64,000 nt of DNA from Cryptomeria japonica (GCF_030272615.1 NC_081410.1:141013349-141077348), one strand, 5' to 3'. Positions 10,381 to 22,457 are shown, counted from the stretch's first letter. Numbers and translations: made by a program. Notes: generated by a model not told the origin, from the sequence alone.

Positions 10381-11700
10381 ACATATATGGGTTTAGACTG
10401 TGGTTGTTCCAATCATATGACAAGAGATAAGAAGAAATTCACTAAGTTTGAAGATTTGAATGGTGATTCAGTTCATTTTGGAGAGAATTCTTCAATTAAG
10501 CTAAAAGGCAAGGGCACACTAAACATAGATGGAAATTTAAAAGCTCACAATGTATACTATGTAGAAGGATTGAAATACAATTTACTTAGTGTGAGTCAAA
10601 TGTGTGATGGAGGATATAAATTTACCTTTGACTCCAAAGGTTGTGAATTCAAAAAAGAGATAAATGGCCAATTAGATACGGAGGGCAAAATGATAGATGG
10701 AAACTTATACAACTTGAAGAAATGCTTTGAATCTTGGTGTATGATGGGTCAAGTTGATGAAAGTTGGTTGTGGAATAGAAGGTTAGGACACATTAATTTT
10801 GACAATCTTGTCAAGGTGAGTAAGAAAGGCTATGTAAGCCACATACCTTAGATTATCAAGCCAACAAGCACTTTTTGTGATCAGTGTCAAAGAGGAAAGC
10901 AAACCAAAGTGAGTTTCAAAACAAAGGATTACTCAACAACAAGACCTTTAGAACTTGTGCATACTAATTTGTGTGGGCCAACAAGAATAGGAGCACTAAA
11001 TGGTGAGAGATACTTTATGCTACTCTTTGATGATTTCTCAAGAATGACATGGGTCACTTTCTTGCAAGACAAGTCACAAGCCTTTGAAAGGTTTATGATT
11101 TTTAGAAAAATGATTGAAAACCAGTGTGGTTACAAGCTAAAATATCTCAAATCAGACCTTGGAGGAGAATTCACATCAAATGAATTTGAGGATTATTGTG
11201 AAAGACATGGAATGAAAAGACAATATTAACCTCCTAGAACTCCATAACAAAATGGAGTTGTGTAAAGGAAGAATAGGACTATGAGGGAGATGGAAAGAAC
11301 TATGTTAAATGAGGCAAATCTACCTCATGTTTATTGGAAAGAGGCAGTCCATATAGTTGTATACACATTAAATAGGGTTTAATTAAGGCTAAACATCAAG
11401 ATTAATCCATTAAAAGTTTCATTAAAAGAGACGAGGATGGTTTGGGCAGTTTTGAGTCAAGATGTGATGAAGGAATCATTTTAGGGTATTCTACTCACAA
11501 CAAGACCTATAAGTGCTTCAACAAAAGACTAAAGAGGGTAGTTGAAAGTGTAAATGTGAGAGTAGATGAGGACTTGCATAAAGGGAGACAAAATGTGGTA
11601 AATCAGATTGAAGAATCATATGTAAAATATGAAGAGAAATTTGAAAGTGAAGAAAAAGTTGTCAACAAGGCCCAAAATAGGTATGTACAAAAGAACCATC
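10381..11700 (+). pseudogene. pol: Element A protease and integrase (decayed)
   Basis: The protease active-site region reads LDCGCSNHMT at about 10390, so the usual DSG has become DCG. A gag-pre-integrase segment follows (DESWLWNRRLGHINFDNLVK with zinc-binding His residues, then CDQCQRGKQ). The integrase core follows: LELVHTNLCGPTR at about 10940, SDLGGEFTS at about 11155, and a degraded catalytic-Glu region near 11240 (PPRTP, stop, QNGVV). The C-terminal part GIILGYSTHNKTYKCFNKR lies at 11470-11530. Stops lie near 10849, 11227, 11247 and 11264. Integrase would insert the cDNA into the genome. Confidence 0.83.
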
Positions 11701-11819
11701 CTGAAGATCAAATCATTTGCAATAAGAATGGGGGTGTACAAACTAGGAGAATACATGCAATAAATGATGAAAAAGTGAATTTTTGTCTCATGACTGAAAT
11801 GGAACCTAGAAATTACAAT

Positions 11820-13320
11820 GAGGCTAGCAAGAGTGAAAAATGGATGAAAGCAATGGAGTAAGAGTTGAGGTAGATTGAAAAGAATAAGACATGGGAGTTA
11901 GTACCTAGGCCAACTAATAAAAATGTTATTGGGACAAAATGGGTCTATAGGAAAAAAATGAATGAAGAAGGCAAAGAAATAAGGAAAAAGGCAAGTCATG
12001 TATGCAAGGGGTATTCACAAGTTGAGGGGATAGACTTTGAAGAAACCCTTTCTCTAGTTGCAAGGCTTGGAGCTATTATGATGTTCTTGACATTTTTAGC
12101 ATACAACCTTGATATAAAGTATACCAAATGGATGTCAAATATGCCTTAATGAATGGAAATCTGGAAGAAGAGGTATACGTAGAGCAGCCTGAAGAATTTT
12201 AGATACATGAAGATGAGAACTTTGTTTGTAGGCTGAGGAAAGCATTGTATGGATTGAAACAAGCACCAAGAGCATGGTATTCCAGACTTGACTGATACTT
12301 AGATCAGCAAGGTTTTAAAAGGGGGTGTGGTGATAGTAATTTGTATATAAAAAAAATGGAAATCTTATGAGAATTGTTGTTGTATATGTGGATGGAATCA
12401 TCTTTGCAGGTAATAAGGATATCTTGTGTAAGGAGTTTGTAGATCAAATTCAATTTGAATTTGAAATGTCACTATTGGGAGAGCTATCATAATTCCTTGG
12501 TTTGCAAATATCTCAATTAGGCAAAGGAATATTTATTTCTCAAACCAAGTATGCAAAGGATATGCTAAAGAAATTCCAAATGGATGATAGCAAGCTAGTA
12601 AGTACCCTCATGGTGACATGATGAAAACTAAGTATTTAGATCAAACCTTGTATAGATTCATGATTGGTAGCTTGTTGTACTTAATTGCCTCTAGACCCGA
12701 TATAGTTCAAGCAGTGTGCATAGTTGTAAGGTTTCAAGAAGCTCCAAAACAATCACATGTTAATGCAATAAGGATAATCTTCAGGTATCTGCAGGGGACA
12801 CTAGACTATGTTTTATGGTATCCTAAGAGTGGAGATTTCACTTTGCAATCCTACACTGACGTTGGTTGGGCAAGTTGTGTGGATGATAGGAAGAGCACCA
12901 GTGGCGGGGCCTTCTTCCTTGGTGATAAGTTAGTCTCTTGGCACAGTAAAAAAACAAGAATCAATCTCCTTGTCTACTACTGAGGTTGAATACATTGTAG
13001 CTGCAACATGTTGTTCACAAGTCCTATGGATGAAGTAGACACTTAAGGAAATACAAGTTGAGTTTGTAGATCCAATTCCCATAAAATGTGACAACTCAAG
13101 TGCAATCAACATCTCAAATAATCCATTCATGCACTCAAGGATAAAGCACATAGCCATTAAATATCACTTACTGAGAGAGAAGGTAGCTAAAAAGGAAGTC
13201 AAAGTGGAATATGTATGCATAGGTGAGAAAGTGGTAGATATCTTCACCAAGCCTTTTCCCAAGGACACATTTTAATATGTTAGGTTCAAGTTGGGAGTAG
13301 TGTCACATTCCTTTAGCACT
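11820..13320 (+). pseudogene. pol: Element A reverse transcriptase and RNase H (decayed)
   Basis: The order is the RT N-terminus ([20 protein letters not shown], 11890-11950), [14 protein letters not shown] near 12250, YVDGIIFAG near 12390 where the catalytic YVDD has become YVDG, and YRFMIGSLLYLIASRPDIV at 12650. RNase H then reads TDVGWASCVDDRKSTSGGAFF (12855-12920), a frameshift near 12955, LSTTEVEYIVAATCCSQ, IKCDNSSAINISNNP and VVDIFTKPFPKDTF. Several stops and the lost catalytic Asp mean the enzyme is inactive. The order PR-INT-RT-RH identifies Ty1-copia. Confidence 0.85.
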
Positions 13321-13875
13321 TAAGTGAATTTGGAGGTCTATGGTTCAAGGGGTGCTTTCGAATTCTCATTCCAATTCCTTGAACCCATGTAGGTTCCTAG
13401 GGGGAGATAAGTTGTGCATATTAGTTTTTGGTTCTTAAGAGGAAATGAGAAAATTTGCACATGTTATATTGTAATGATGGTTCATCTAACACATAACCTG
13501 GAGGGGTGTATGAAAATGTTGTCTCACAGAGGTCAACAAAATGTGGTTCTAACATTACTATAATTAAAGTTGCATTTAACAACAAATGTGTACAGGGGGA
13601 GACTCATGACATGATAATCCATAGACACCGCAAAAAAACAAACGGAGAAGATTATTTCAGATAAATATATCTCATTCTCACTAGTGGTGAGATGATCTGT
13701 GTAGGTTGAACATCTTCTAAGGGGGAGTCTACATATTAGATGATTTATCCATTGGTATCACTCTTTGGCCATCTAGGTATCAAATAAATTATTCCATGTG
13801 TGTCGACCCTTTTCCATTGTTGTCAAAGAGGGAGAGAGAAGTCTACGTGTTGACATCAATGCCAAACACAAAGAT
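13321..13875 (+). other. Element A 3' untranslated region and degraded polypurine tract
   Basis: This stretch separates the RNase H end from the 3' LTR at 13876. No ORF is recognisable. The last bases CCAAACACAAAGAT align with CCAAAGGGGGAGAT, the PPT seen just before the LTR of sister elements, so the PPT appears mutated. A separate purine run AAAGAGGGAGAGAGAAG lies at 13825-13841. Confidence 0.55.
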
Positions 13876-14204
13876 TGTTGGCAAATGTTGTCATTGATGT
13901 TAACTAGGTCAAGCAGTTTCAGGTTGCAGAAGAGGTAAGAAGCATAAATAATCAGTTACAAAAGGTGACAAATTTCTTGAATTCATATGTCTTTGACTTG
14001 GATTCATATTCTTCATCGACCTCTTGATGTGTTTTATCTATCAAGTTTGATCTATGCAAGTTGCAAACTGAAAAATGGTCAAAATTCCTATATGTGCAAT
14101 ATTTCAGTGAGACCACCATTTAGTCTCATTGAATGTTCCTTTTTCGATGAGACATGACTTATCGCCATGACCAATTTTTTCCTTCACCAATCTTTATTAG
14201 TTAC
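13876..14204 (+). mobile_element. 3' LTR of element A, first segment
   Basis: It starts TGTTGGCAAATGTTGTCATTG and aligns with the start of the 5' LTR at 5872. It is cut at 14204 by a solo LTR with TSD GTTAC. Confidence 0.85.
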
Positions 14205-15463
14205 TGTAAAGCGGAAAAATCGAACCCTAGTTGCTCCCCCCCCCACTCCAAGGAGAGAGAAGGGAGGTCACTAGGGTTGACGGTTTTCACTTAGGAGAGA
14301 CTTTACATTCAAAAGAGGGGTTGAAACCCAAAAGATCCAATCTCACACAATGCAGGACTGGATTCTAAATGAGTTTCAAGGGTTCAGACATCAAGGATAC
14401 CCTCTTTTGTAAAGAATGTAGATAGAATGATTGAACTAGGAATGCATGTAAAGTAAGAAAGATTCACTTATAAACAAAGATAGGGATACGGGATGAAGCT
14501 ATGGACCTAAATTAGTAGTAAAATGTCGAGATGATGCTGTTCTGCAAATTTGAGTGAAAGTTGACAGGACGATGGCGCTCGGAGTGCACACGGTCCTCCG
14601 AAAAATCCGCGAAACGAAGGGGGATCTGTTCATCTCTGCACAAGGATTCTAGATGTTCAATTACAGCCACATACCTGCAACCTACACACAGAAAAGAGAG
14701 GACAATTGGGGGGTTAGGGATTAGGGGTTTGCCTTTAGGTCAAACCCCGATTTTGGGATTAACCAAGAAATGAGAATGCTGTAAATGTAAATGTTTGTAA
14801 TGTAAACAAGTACTGATACCTTGTTGTAAGAATGTTTGTATTCTTACATGCGAAGGTGTAATGAATGTTGTATGTTATATGTTGTAAGTGATCTCCTCTT
14901 CAATGGTTGGATCCTTGTCTTTGAATGCAACACCTAGCCTTGAATGGAGACTTAGAATACTCAATTGCTTGAAGGAATGCTTGAATGCTTGAATGTTTGA
15001 ATGTTTGAATATCACTTCCGCGTCTTTCTCTTGCTTCTTTTCTTCCTCCCTTTCTAGGAAAGGAAAAGTAGTTTATATACTTGTCAATTAGGGTTGAGAG
15101 ACTGATTTTTCCAACCTTAGGCTGACCTAGAAGCATCATTTTCTGAATTGCAAACTTAAAGACCCGATGCCCAACAAGAGACCGGGCCCAAAATAGGGCC
15201 AGGGACTAGGGCGGTGGGTGCCATGGTCCTAAGGGACCAGGACACTAGCCGCCATGGTCTAGAAGGACCAGGGCGCTGGGCGCCATGGTCCCACCTCCCG
15301 GGACAACAGGGTGCAAGGAAGGATCATGCCAAGGTGCAGAAATATGCAGTTTTTGATGTTGTAAATAGGTTTCGGGGTCTCCATTCAGGTTCAACATTAC
15401 GCCGCCATCGTGAAGACCCAAATGCAGTCAAAATTGCAAGTGTCACAATTTTAAGATGCTACA
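14205..15463 (-). mobile_element. Solo LTR, probably gypsy-type (1259 bp), in A 3' LTR
   Basis: It begins TGTAAAGC and ends GCTACA, a TGTA/TACA terminal inverted repeat, flanked by perfect 5-bp TSDs GTTAC (14200-14204 and 15464-15468). The target sequence is uninterrupted at the matching place in the 5' LTR (near 6180). No PBS, PPT or coding domain is present, so it is a solo LTR left by LTR-LTR recombination, or a short non-autonomous element. The minus strand has GTATATAAAC at 15071-15080 as a possible TATA box, which suggests minus-strand orientation. It includes (T)GAATG(C/T)TTGAATG-type short repeats at 14966-15010 and GC-rich GGGCGC(C/T)-type repeats at 15200-15300. Confidence 0.75.
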
Positions 15464-15851
15464 GTTACATTAACAACTTCATCTTTTCTATGAGACCAAA
15501 AACCGGTCTTGGCAATATTGATTTCCTTTTCGATGTGATGATGATTCGGTCTGGGCGACATGCATTACATTTCAGTGAGACCTTGCCTTTTGAAAAGAGT
15601 CACTTCTTATTTTCGTGTCTTGTGGAGCTAACAAAAAGGTCTTCCCTTCGACAGGGCCTTTGTCGGGCCCACTTCGTCTATGCACATAAGGGCATCCAAG
15701 TGGAAAATTTTTCATGGTTCACTCAAGCTAAGGTGTGTTCATGTGGGGCCCTAGTTTGCATGGTGGCACATGTCCTTGCAACAAAACCTCTATTGGGTCC
15801 GCCTTGTCCTTGTGCTCATAGGCATCCTAGTGGTTGTTGCTAATTAGTCCA
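15464..15851 (+). mobile_element. 3' LTR of element A, second segment
   Basis: The sequence from ATTAACAACTTCATCTTTTC to GCTAATTAGTCCA aligns with 6185-6560 of the 5' LTR. It ends at the TSD GTCCA (15847-15851), where element B is inserted. The 209-codon frame at 15214-15843 spans this segment and the solo LTR and is not a gene. Confidence 0.82.
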
Positions 15852-16548
15852 TGTTAGGATTCCCAAAGATACTGAGAGAGGAGGGTGAATCAGTATCTTG
15901 TCGGTTAATGGATGTTCTTAACTTATTAAATGAATTGCATCTCAAAATAGTATACCGGTAAACAAGAATTAATACAGTAAATAAGAACAACAACCACAAT
16001 ATAGAAAGCACACCATAAAACAATATTTTTAATGAGGAAACCCGGTGTGGGAAAAACCTCGGTGGGATTTGTGACCCAAAATATTCGCTTACTAGCCAAT
16101 AAGTGTATATTACTGATACAATAGCGGCTTGCACATGCAAGAAGGCCAACTGCCTAAAGATCACTGCTTAAATACAAAAGAGAAGTCTCACTCAATTACA
16201 AAAATGGATTAAGTAAATCCAATATCATATACTGCTTTGGATCAACATCTGCGATGCTGGGTTCAGTACCAGTTTAAGCTCATGCAACAATCATAAACCT
16301 TATTCCACAATCTACCTTAATATTCGCACATATTATCCATCTTGCATATTCCTCATTTTCAATGTTCTCTAAGATCTCATACTTATATATGAGCCTTATT
16401 ACAATTCGCCTTGTCGGCTTTCAAAAAGATTTTACAATTAAATACAAAATACAATAAGCAAAATCTTGTCGGCCAGGGTGCCGATGAACATCTTTTTGCT
16501 GCCGGTGAACTGTCTGCTGATGTAGAGTCTGTCGGTGCTGGTGCCTGC
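15852..16548 (-). mobile_element. 3' LTR of element B, 3' portion
   Basis: It aligns with 47674-48370. The minus strand ends ...GGAATCCTAACA. It contains a 9-bp perfect hairpin (AAGATACTG 15866-15874 with CAGTATCTT 15891-15899), the GTGTGGGAAAAACCTCGG motif near 16045, and a minus-strand TATATAAG at 16382-16389. It is broken at 16548 by element C with TSD (C/A)CTGC. Confidence 0.82.
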
Positions 16549-18070
16549 TGATAACTCAATGATGAACAATAAGTACCAAACTGGTACTAAGACGGGGGGG
16601 GGGGGAATCAATATAGTCACAATATCTTTTTCCCGACCCGGTTTGACTGCAAACACTGCAAATGTCTGACAGACAGTAACACCAGTCTGAAACAAAATGC
16701 AACCGGTAAGGCTAGGAATGACTGTGACAAGTGTTAACTAGTTAATCACTTAGTTTTCCACTCAACTTAATACTACACTTCCATTTCACCCTTATGCATG
16801 AATAGGTAATCTATCATCAGAAATATTATAACAGCTAGCTCAACATGATTTACCTTCAGACACAAATCACTTAAATCAACACAAGAAAAATACTACACAT
16901 GACACAAATTTTTTATGTGGAAACCCAATTGGGAAAAACCACGGTGGGGATGAATACCCACAAGCTACTTTTGAACTCTTTAGAAGTCTGCTCTGTTAGG
17001 AGCCTAGTCTGGTTAAAGACTGTTACAACAGGTTCTGCTAGGAACTAATCCTGTTAGAGATCACCTAGTTAAGGGTTAAACCCTGTTAGAGGTTACCTTG
17101 TTAGAGGATTTCAAGAACTCAATTAGTTTGAGTCACCCTATTAAAGGATTTACAGCAAGCTTATTAAAGCTACCTGGTTAAGGGATTTTCCAACTATTGA
17201 AGTGGTTAAAGATCAATAGGTATTACAATGATTTGATAATAGCGCTCAATGCCTAATGCAAATCCACTTAAGTTCCTTCATTCTACACACACACACTGCA
17301 GGAATCAATCCTCTTATCTCATCTGGTCTAGCAAGAATCACGTATATCTTCACTTAGATACACACACACCATTTGCCAACAACCTCAGAAAGAAACACAA
17401 CATCGACCTTATAGGAAACAGATAGGTCAGTAGCATAAACCCTAAACCCTAAACATTTAGGTTAAGCAATTCAGGCAGTTCAATCCTAGCCATTGAACAC
17501 TTTGCATTTGAATACAAAAGTCTTGAACATATCTCAAGACATTCTCTATCGTTCATTCTTCACCGTTTTCATGGCGGCTTGTAACCCATCACGCATTCTC
17601 CACCATTTACAGGGACTTCACACATTCCCAAGGTAGATAGAATCAATCTCCTTCATGCAAGATCCTTTATGTGCTTAAGCTAACGTGGCAACATGATCAG
17701 ATCTTCATTACAATGCTAACTCATCACACAATATCATCAGTTGAGTCACACAGGCTTGGAACACTTCAACCGGAAACCCTTAAGCTAAGACTACCAACCG
17801 GTAGTCATATCATGTTAAGTCTTCATAGAGAACATTCCATATGCCGGTTTACATTTCATCATACCAGTTCTCTTGGATAAACATACCACTTCACCTATTG
17901 CTCAATATACTAGTTTATACCACTATACCGGTTCACTGCTTTGCACATATACCAATTCACCACATTGTACCGGTTCATATTTTAGCATATTGTCGATTCA
18001 CTCTCCAACATATTGACATCAATGACAACATAATATCATCATGTCAACATATTCAACACAAATGCCAACA
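16549..18070 (-). mobile_element. 3' LTR of copia element C (1522 bp)
   Basis: The minus strand begins TGTTGGCATTTGTGTTG at 18070 and ends with ...GAGTTATCA at 16549. It contains the GGGAAAAACCACGGTGGGG motif near 16930, a telomere-like AAACCCTAAACCCTAAAC (about 17437-17455) and an ACCGGTT-rich array near 17840-18000. It pairs with the LTR at 40901-42404. Confidence 0.85.
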
Positions 18071-18083
18071 ATCTCCTCGTTTG
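18071..18083 (-). other. Polypurine tract of element C
   Basis: The minus strand reads AAACGAGGAGAT directly before the 3' LTR start TGTTGG. It is the priming site for plus-strand DNA. Sister elements have AAAGGGGGAGAT here, so this copy is slightly degraded. Confidence 0.6.
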
Positions 18084-18352
18084 GCATTGATGGCAATATA
18101 CAAAGATCTCTCTTTCTACATCACATCTTCGACCCATTGTTGCGGATATCTTCTCCGCTTCACATCTTCTCCCCGTTTGACAACAATGCGAAAGTGGAGG
18201 CACAAGCTTTCCTGTTCCACTATGCTGCTCCCCCCGAGGAGTAGCATCCTTCAACACATCAATCCAGAAAAATTTGGACACTGCAATACCTGACTGATGT
18301 GGAGTACATACTTTCAGTTCACCTCTTGAAGGGGCAACACCCCTAATTCGCC

Positions 18353-21028
18353 TCATAAATTGGTAAATGAAGCCTTTGGTAGAGGCTTGGTGAATATATA
18401 TGCTAACTGCTCCTTACTAGAAACATGTTCCAGTACAACCTCCTTGTTCTGAACCTTTTCCCTCAAGAAATGATACTTGAGCTCAAAGTGCTTGGTTCTA
18501 GCATGCAAAACTGGATTCTTGGAAATATTAATTGCACTTGTATTGTCACAAAATATGCTTACCAGTTTAGATACAGGAACTTTGAAGCCATTCAATACAT
18601 GCTTCATCCAAATAGTCTGGGTGCAGTTCATAAAAGCTACAACATACTCCACTTTTACTATAGACTAAGAGTTGCAACTCTTCTTTTTACTCATCCATGA
18701 GACTAGTCTACCACCAAGGAAGAATGCACCACCCGTTGTGCTCTTCCGGTCATCTACATTACCAGCCCAATCAACATCTGTGAACACTTTCAGGTTGAAA
18801 TCATTATTGTATCGTTACCATAACCCATAGTCAATAGTTCCCTTCAGATATCTAAGAATCCACTTGACTGCTACCAAGTGGGATTCTCTAGGGCTTTGTT
18901 GAAATCGAGTAGTAATACCCACTACATTTGCAATGTCCGGTCTACTATGCACTACATAATGCAACTTACCAATCATTGATGAGTAATCCTTCTCATTTAC
19001 CACCACTGAGTCATCTTCTTTTGATAGCTTACAACCGGTCACCATTGGTGTACCAACCGGTTTACTATCTTCCATGCCAAAGGTCTTCAACACCTGTTTG
19101 ACATACGTGGACTGAGTAATAAAGATTCCATCTTTCATTTGTTGAATCTGTAGTCTAATGAAGAACTTAATCACCCCTATGAGTGACATTTCAAACTCCT
19201 TTTTCATCTCATCAGAAAAATTCATGACTCATCTTGTCATCTCCTCCAAAGATGATGTCATCAACAAATACTTCATAGATCAGAGTATGATCTCCTTCTG
19301 ATTTCAAGTAGATATTGCTATCTTCACTTGTTCTTTCAAATCCAATCTTCACAAGATTGGAGTGCAAGCGTTCATACCATGCTCTAGGTGCCTGCTTCAG
19401 TCCATACAAGGGTTTATGTAGCCTACACACCATGTCACTATCTTCTGATAGGGCAAAACCATCTGGTTTCTCTATATACACCTCCTCTTCAAGTGTTTCA
19501 TTTAGGAATATAGATTTTACATCCATTTCGTATACCTTGAATCATTTAAAAGCTACATATGCAAGAAGCATACAAACTCCTGCCAATCTGGCTACTGGGG
19601 CAAAGGTTTCTCCATAGTCTTCTCCTTCTTCTTGAGCATATCCTTTACATACTAGTCTAGCTTTGTTCCTTACCACTGTGCCATCCTCATTCAGCTTGTT
19701 TTTGAAAACCCATTTGGTTCCAATGACATTTTTATGCTCCGATCTGGGTACCAAAGACCATGTACCATTCTTCTCTTTCTGGTCAAGTTCCTCCTCCATT
19801 GCCTTGATCCAGTCTTCATCTTTGTGCACCTCTTTGAATGATTTAGGCTCAAATTCAGAGATCATACGAGAATTCTCTCTAACCTTTCTTCTTGTCAGGA
19901 TTCCTGCATCCTTATCTCCTATGATATGCTTTGGATCATGATTCAGTTTGACATATCGAGGAATGCTCTTGACTAATTCCTCTTGCTTTTCTTCTTCATC
20001 CTCATCTTCATTAGCATCAACATCTACCGGTGTAGGAACACTGTTACTGGTACTTGGTTGATTAGCAATCGGTTCCCAGAAGGTTACTACCGGTTCATCT
20101 CTTACTTGCTTACTGTCGGTTTCCTCAGGTTTTCCAGGATTTTCATCAACTCTAACATTGATGCTTTCAACAATTCTCTGAGTCTTGTTGTTGAAACATT
20201 TGAGAGATTTTTTCTTGGTGGAATATCTTAGGAATATTCCTTGATCACATTTTTCATTGAACTTTCTCTGATGTTCACTTCTTTTGATATAACATCTACT
20301 AGCAAACATTCTAAAGTAGCTTACCACTGTTGTCTTACCAGTCCAATACTCATAAGGAGTCTTATCCTTTCCTTTCTTGATGAGTACTCGGTTCATTGTG
20401 TATACTATAGTGCTCGCCGCTTCTCTAAAAAAGGTGTGAGCAACTTTTCCTTGGATCAACATAGTTCTAGCTGCTTCAACCATAGTCCGGTTGTTTCTCT
20501 CTGCTAAGCCATTCAGTGGTGGAGTCTAGGGGGCAAAATAGTTGCCTCTTGATACCATTCTCTTCACAATATTTGTTGAATTCATCGGAAGTGAATTCCC
20601 CTCCTTGATCAGTTCTAAGGCATTTGATTCTTCTACCACTTTGTTTTTCTACCAATGCTCTGAAAGCTTTGAACTTTCCAAAGGCTTCAGACTTGTCCTT
20701 CAAGAATGTGAGCCACATCATTCTTGAGCAATCATCTGTAAGAATCATAAAATACTTATCTCCCTACACACTCCTAATTTTCATAGGAACACACAAATCA
20801 GTATGCACAACATCAAGTAAATTGTCTGTTGTGAAAGATCCTTTGAAAGTTGAGGAAGACATTTTCCCCAGTTGACATTCTCTGCACAAAGGATTTTCTA
20901 GTTTGCTTAGTACCAGCAATCCTCTGACTACCTTGGTCTTACTAGCCTTCACAATGTTATCAAAGTTTACATGGCAGAGTCTCCTATGCCATATCCAACT
21001 ATCATCAAATTTAGCCATAAGACATGTA
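18353..21028 (-). pseudogene. pol: Element C integrase, reverse transcriptase and RNase H
   Basis: Downstream of the D insertion the minus strand reads in order: the integrase zinc region (DDSWIWHRRLCHVNFDNIVK, then CRECQLGKMSS, 20764-21000); the core LLDVVHTDLC, LRTDQGGEFTS and NGIKRQL (20476-20840); the integrase C-terminus [10 protein letters not shown]...[12 protein letters not shown] (19950-20483); the RT N-terminus [34 protein letters not shown]; an intact FVDDIIFGG near 19255; and the RNase H end FCDNTSAINISKNP...IFTKPLPKASF (18353-18652). Frameshifts occur near 20480, 19530, 19215 and 18700. The catalytic FVDD is retained. The product would be the copia pol polyprotein, and the copy is defective. 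Confidence 0.87.
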
Positions 21029-21033
21029 CTTAT
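21029..21033 (+). repeat. Left target-site duplication of element D (CTTAT)
   Basis: CTTAT here and at 39726-39730 flank element D perfectly. Removing one copy restores the frame of element C between its protease part (ending ...LFQLNANIS) and its integrase part (CLMAKFDDSW). Confidence 0.92.
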
Positions 21034-22415
21034 TGTAGTCACACAAATCTGTCCACTTTAATTAAATGAATATTTTGTATTTATTTGATTAAAAATCCAC
21101 TAGCCATCAGTTAATTAAATAAATATTTAATTAATTCATCCCCAAACATTCTTCTATTAATTAAATAAATTATTCAATTTATTTTAATTAATTCATTAAA
21201 CCAAATACAAATCAATTAAATAAATAAAATCTATTTATTTAATTAAATCCCCCTATTCCTCTTTTAAATAAATTAAATAAAATATTTATTTAAATCATTA
21301 TCCCCACCCCACTTGCATTTTCCTACAAATGCAACTTGCACATATTTTGGAATAAATGAATTTTTATTTTAATAAAATCCTATTTTCCCTCACCCACCAA
21401 ATCCACTTGCAAACCTAATCCCCTTCTAGATTCTTCTAACCCCTTCCTAATTAACTTAATCCATCCCCTAATTATTGTCACATTCCTAAGCAAAATGGAG
21501 TCACTTCTCAAAGACTCCAAAGTCTTTGAAAAGCATTTAATGCTTTGTGTGTTCAACAAATTAACCCCCAAAGTCTTCCAAGACCACTAATGGCTCTTAC
21601 ATGACCATTTATGGCTCTTACATAACCATTTATGGTTATTTCAATCTTGTCTCCCCAAACATTTATTGTTTTGACCATATTCATCCATTTCACATTTGCA
21701 CAAGATTTTATCCATTGGATAAAAGCTTTATTCTTTGAATAAAGAGTTTATTCATTCAACCAACCTTGACTCTAAATCCCAAAGTCATGTCAGGTATTTA
21801 ATGCTTATTCCCTCTCCTCTCAACCTATCTCACATTGACACTTGTCATCCTGGGATTGGGTTGAAAGCCCTCACATGGATTTGAAATCATTCAATCCTGA
21901 CCCTTGTTGAGATTACTCAATCTCAACCATCCATTGCTCCATTTTTCCTATAAATAGAGCCCATTCCTTCATAATCCAGATCCTGAAAAACTTGTAAGAA
22001 TTTAGACTATAGCCATTTTATAGAGCATTTAGCATATCATAACTAAAATCTTGTCTTTTTGGTAAAATCAATCATTTTAGCATTAAAAAAATAGCTTTTC
22101 ATTTCATGTTTGGAGCTATTCTACAAATCTCAATCCTCCATAAGCATCCATAGTGCAAAAAGCTGCTGAGAGCTACACTATTTTGGAACTTGGAGAGGAG
22201 AGGAACAAGGGAGAAGGAGCTAATATCATGCTAAGAGATAGTTGGAGATGTCTCATTGTCTTTACTTCTTTAGTTAAATTCATTAGCATGTTTTTAGTGT
22301 CTCTCTTGGAATGCCTTCATATGTTTTAGTTTTTGATTGACTAACGCTAATACTTTGTGTGTTTTTGTGTTGTTTGATCTTAGACTAAAACCTTGTGCCA
22401 TTTAGGAGGGCATCA
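21034..22415 (+). mobile_element. 5' LTR of gypsy element D (1382 bp)
   Basis: It starts TGTAGTCACACAAATCTG and ends ...AGGAGGGCATCA. The first 300 bp is very AT-rich with repeated (T)TAATTAAAT(A)AAT motifs. A TATA box lies at 21949-21957. The copy at 38344-39725 is 99.3% identical. The 63-codon minus-strand frame at 21380-21571, repeated at 38690-38881, is only a by-product of the LTR copy. Confidence 0.95.
21949..21957 (+). promoter_or_regulatory. TATA box of element D 5' LTR
   Basis: TATAAATAG within CCTATAAATAGAGCCC lies about 460 bp before the LTR end and is identical in the 3' LTR at 39259-39267. It is a good candidate for the sense genomic RNA promoter. Confidence 0.7.
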
Positions 22416-22417
22416 TT

Positions 22418-22457
22418 TGGTGAACCCGACGTGAATCGAACACACAACCTTCTGATC
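22418..22457 (+). other. Extended primer-binding site of element D, tRNA-Trp, about 40 nt
   Basis: Two bases after the LTR end, the sequence opens TGGTGAACCCGACGTGAA and runs to ...CTTCTGATC. It is the reverse complement of the 3' half of plant tRNA-Trp(CCA) as I recall it (...GATCAGAAGGTTG...TTCGATTCACG...GGGTTCACCA), with about one mismatch over 40 nt. A PBS usually covers about 18 nt. The 5' half of a tRNA is missing, so this is not a tRNA gene. Confidence 0.75.

Noticed and set aside
15214-15843. A 209-codon plus-strand ORF
   Set aside because: It crosses the junction between the solo LTR and the A LTR and has no recognisable domain.
17437-17455. Interstitial telomere tract
   Set aside because: Only about two units are present, and they recur at the same place in paired LTRs, so they belong to the LTR sequence.
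21380-21571. Minus-strand 63-codon ORF also found at 38690-38881
   Set aside because: The apparent conservation is explained by the two copies of the D LTR.
22418-22457. A tRNA-Trp gene
   Set aside because: Only the 3' half is present, in reverse complement, 2 nt after an LTR end. This is a primer-binding site.
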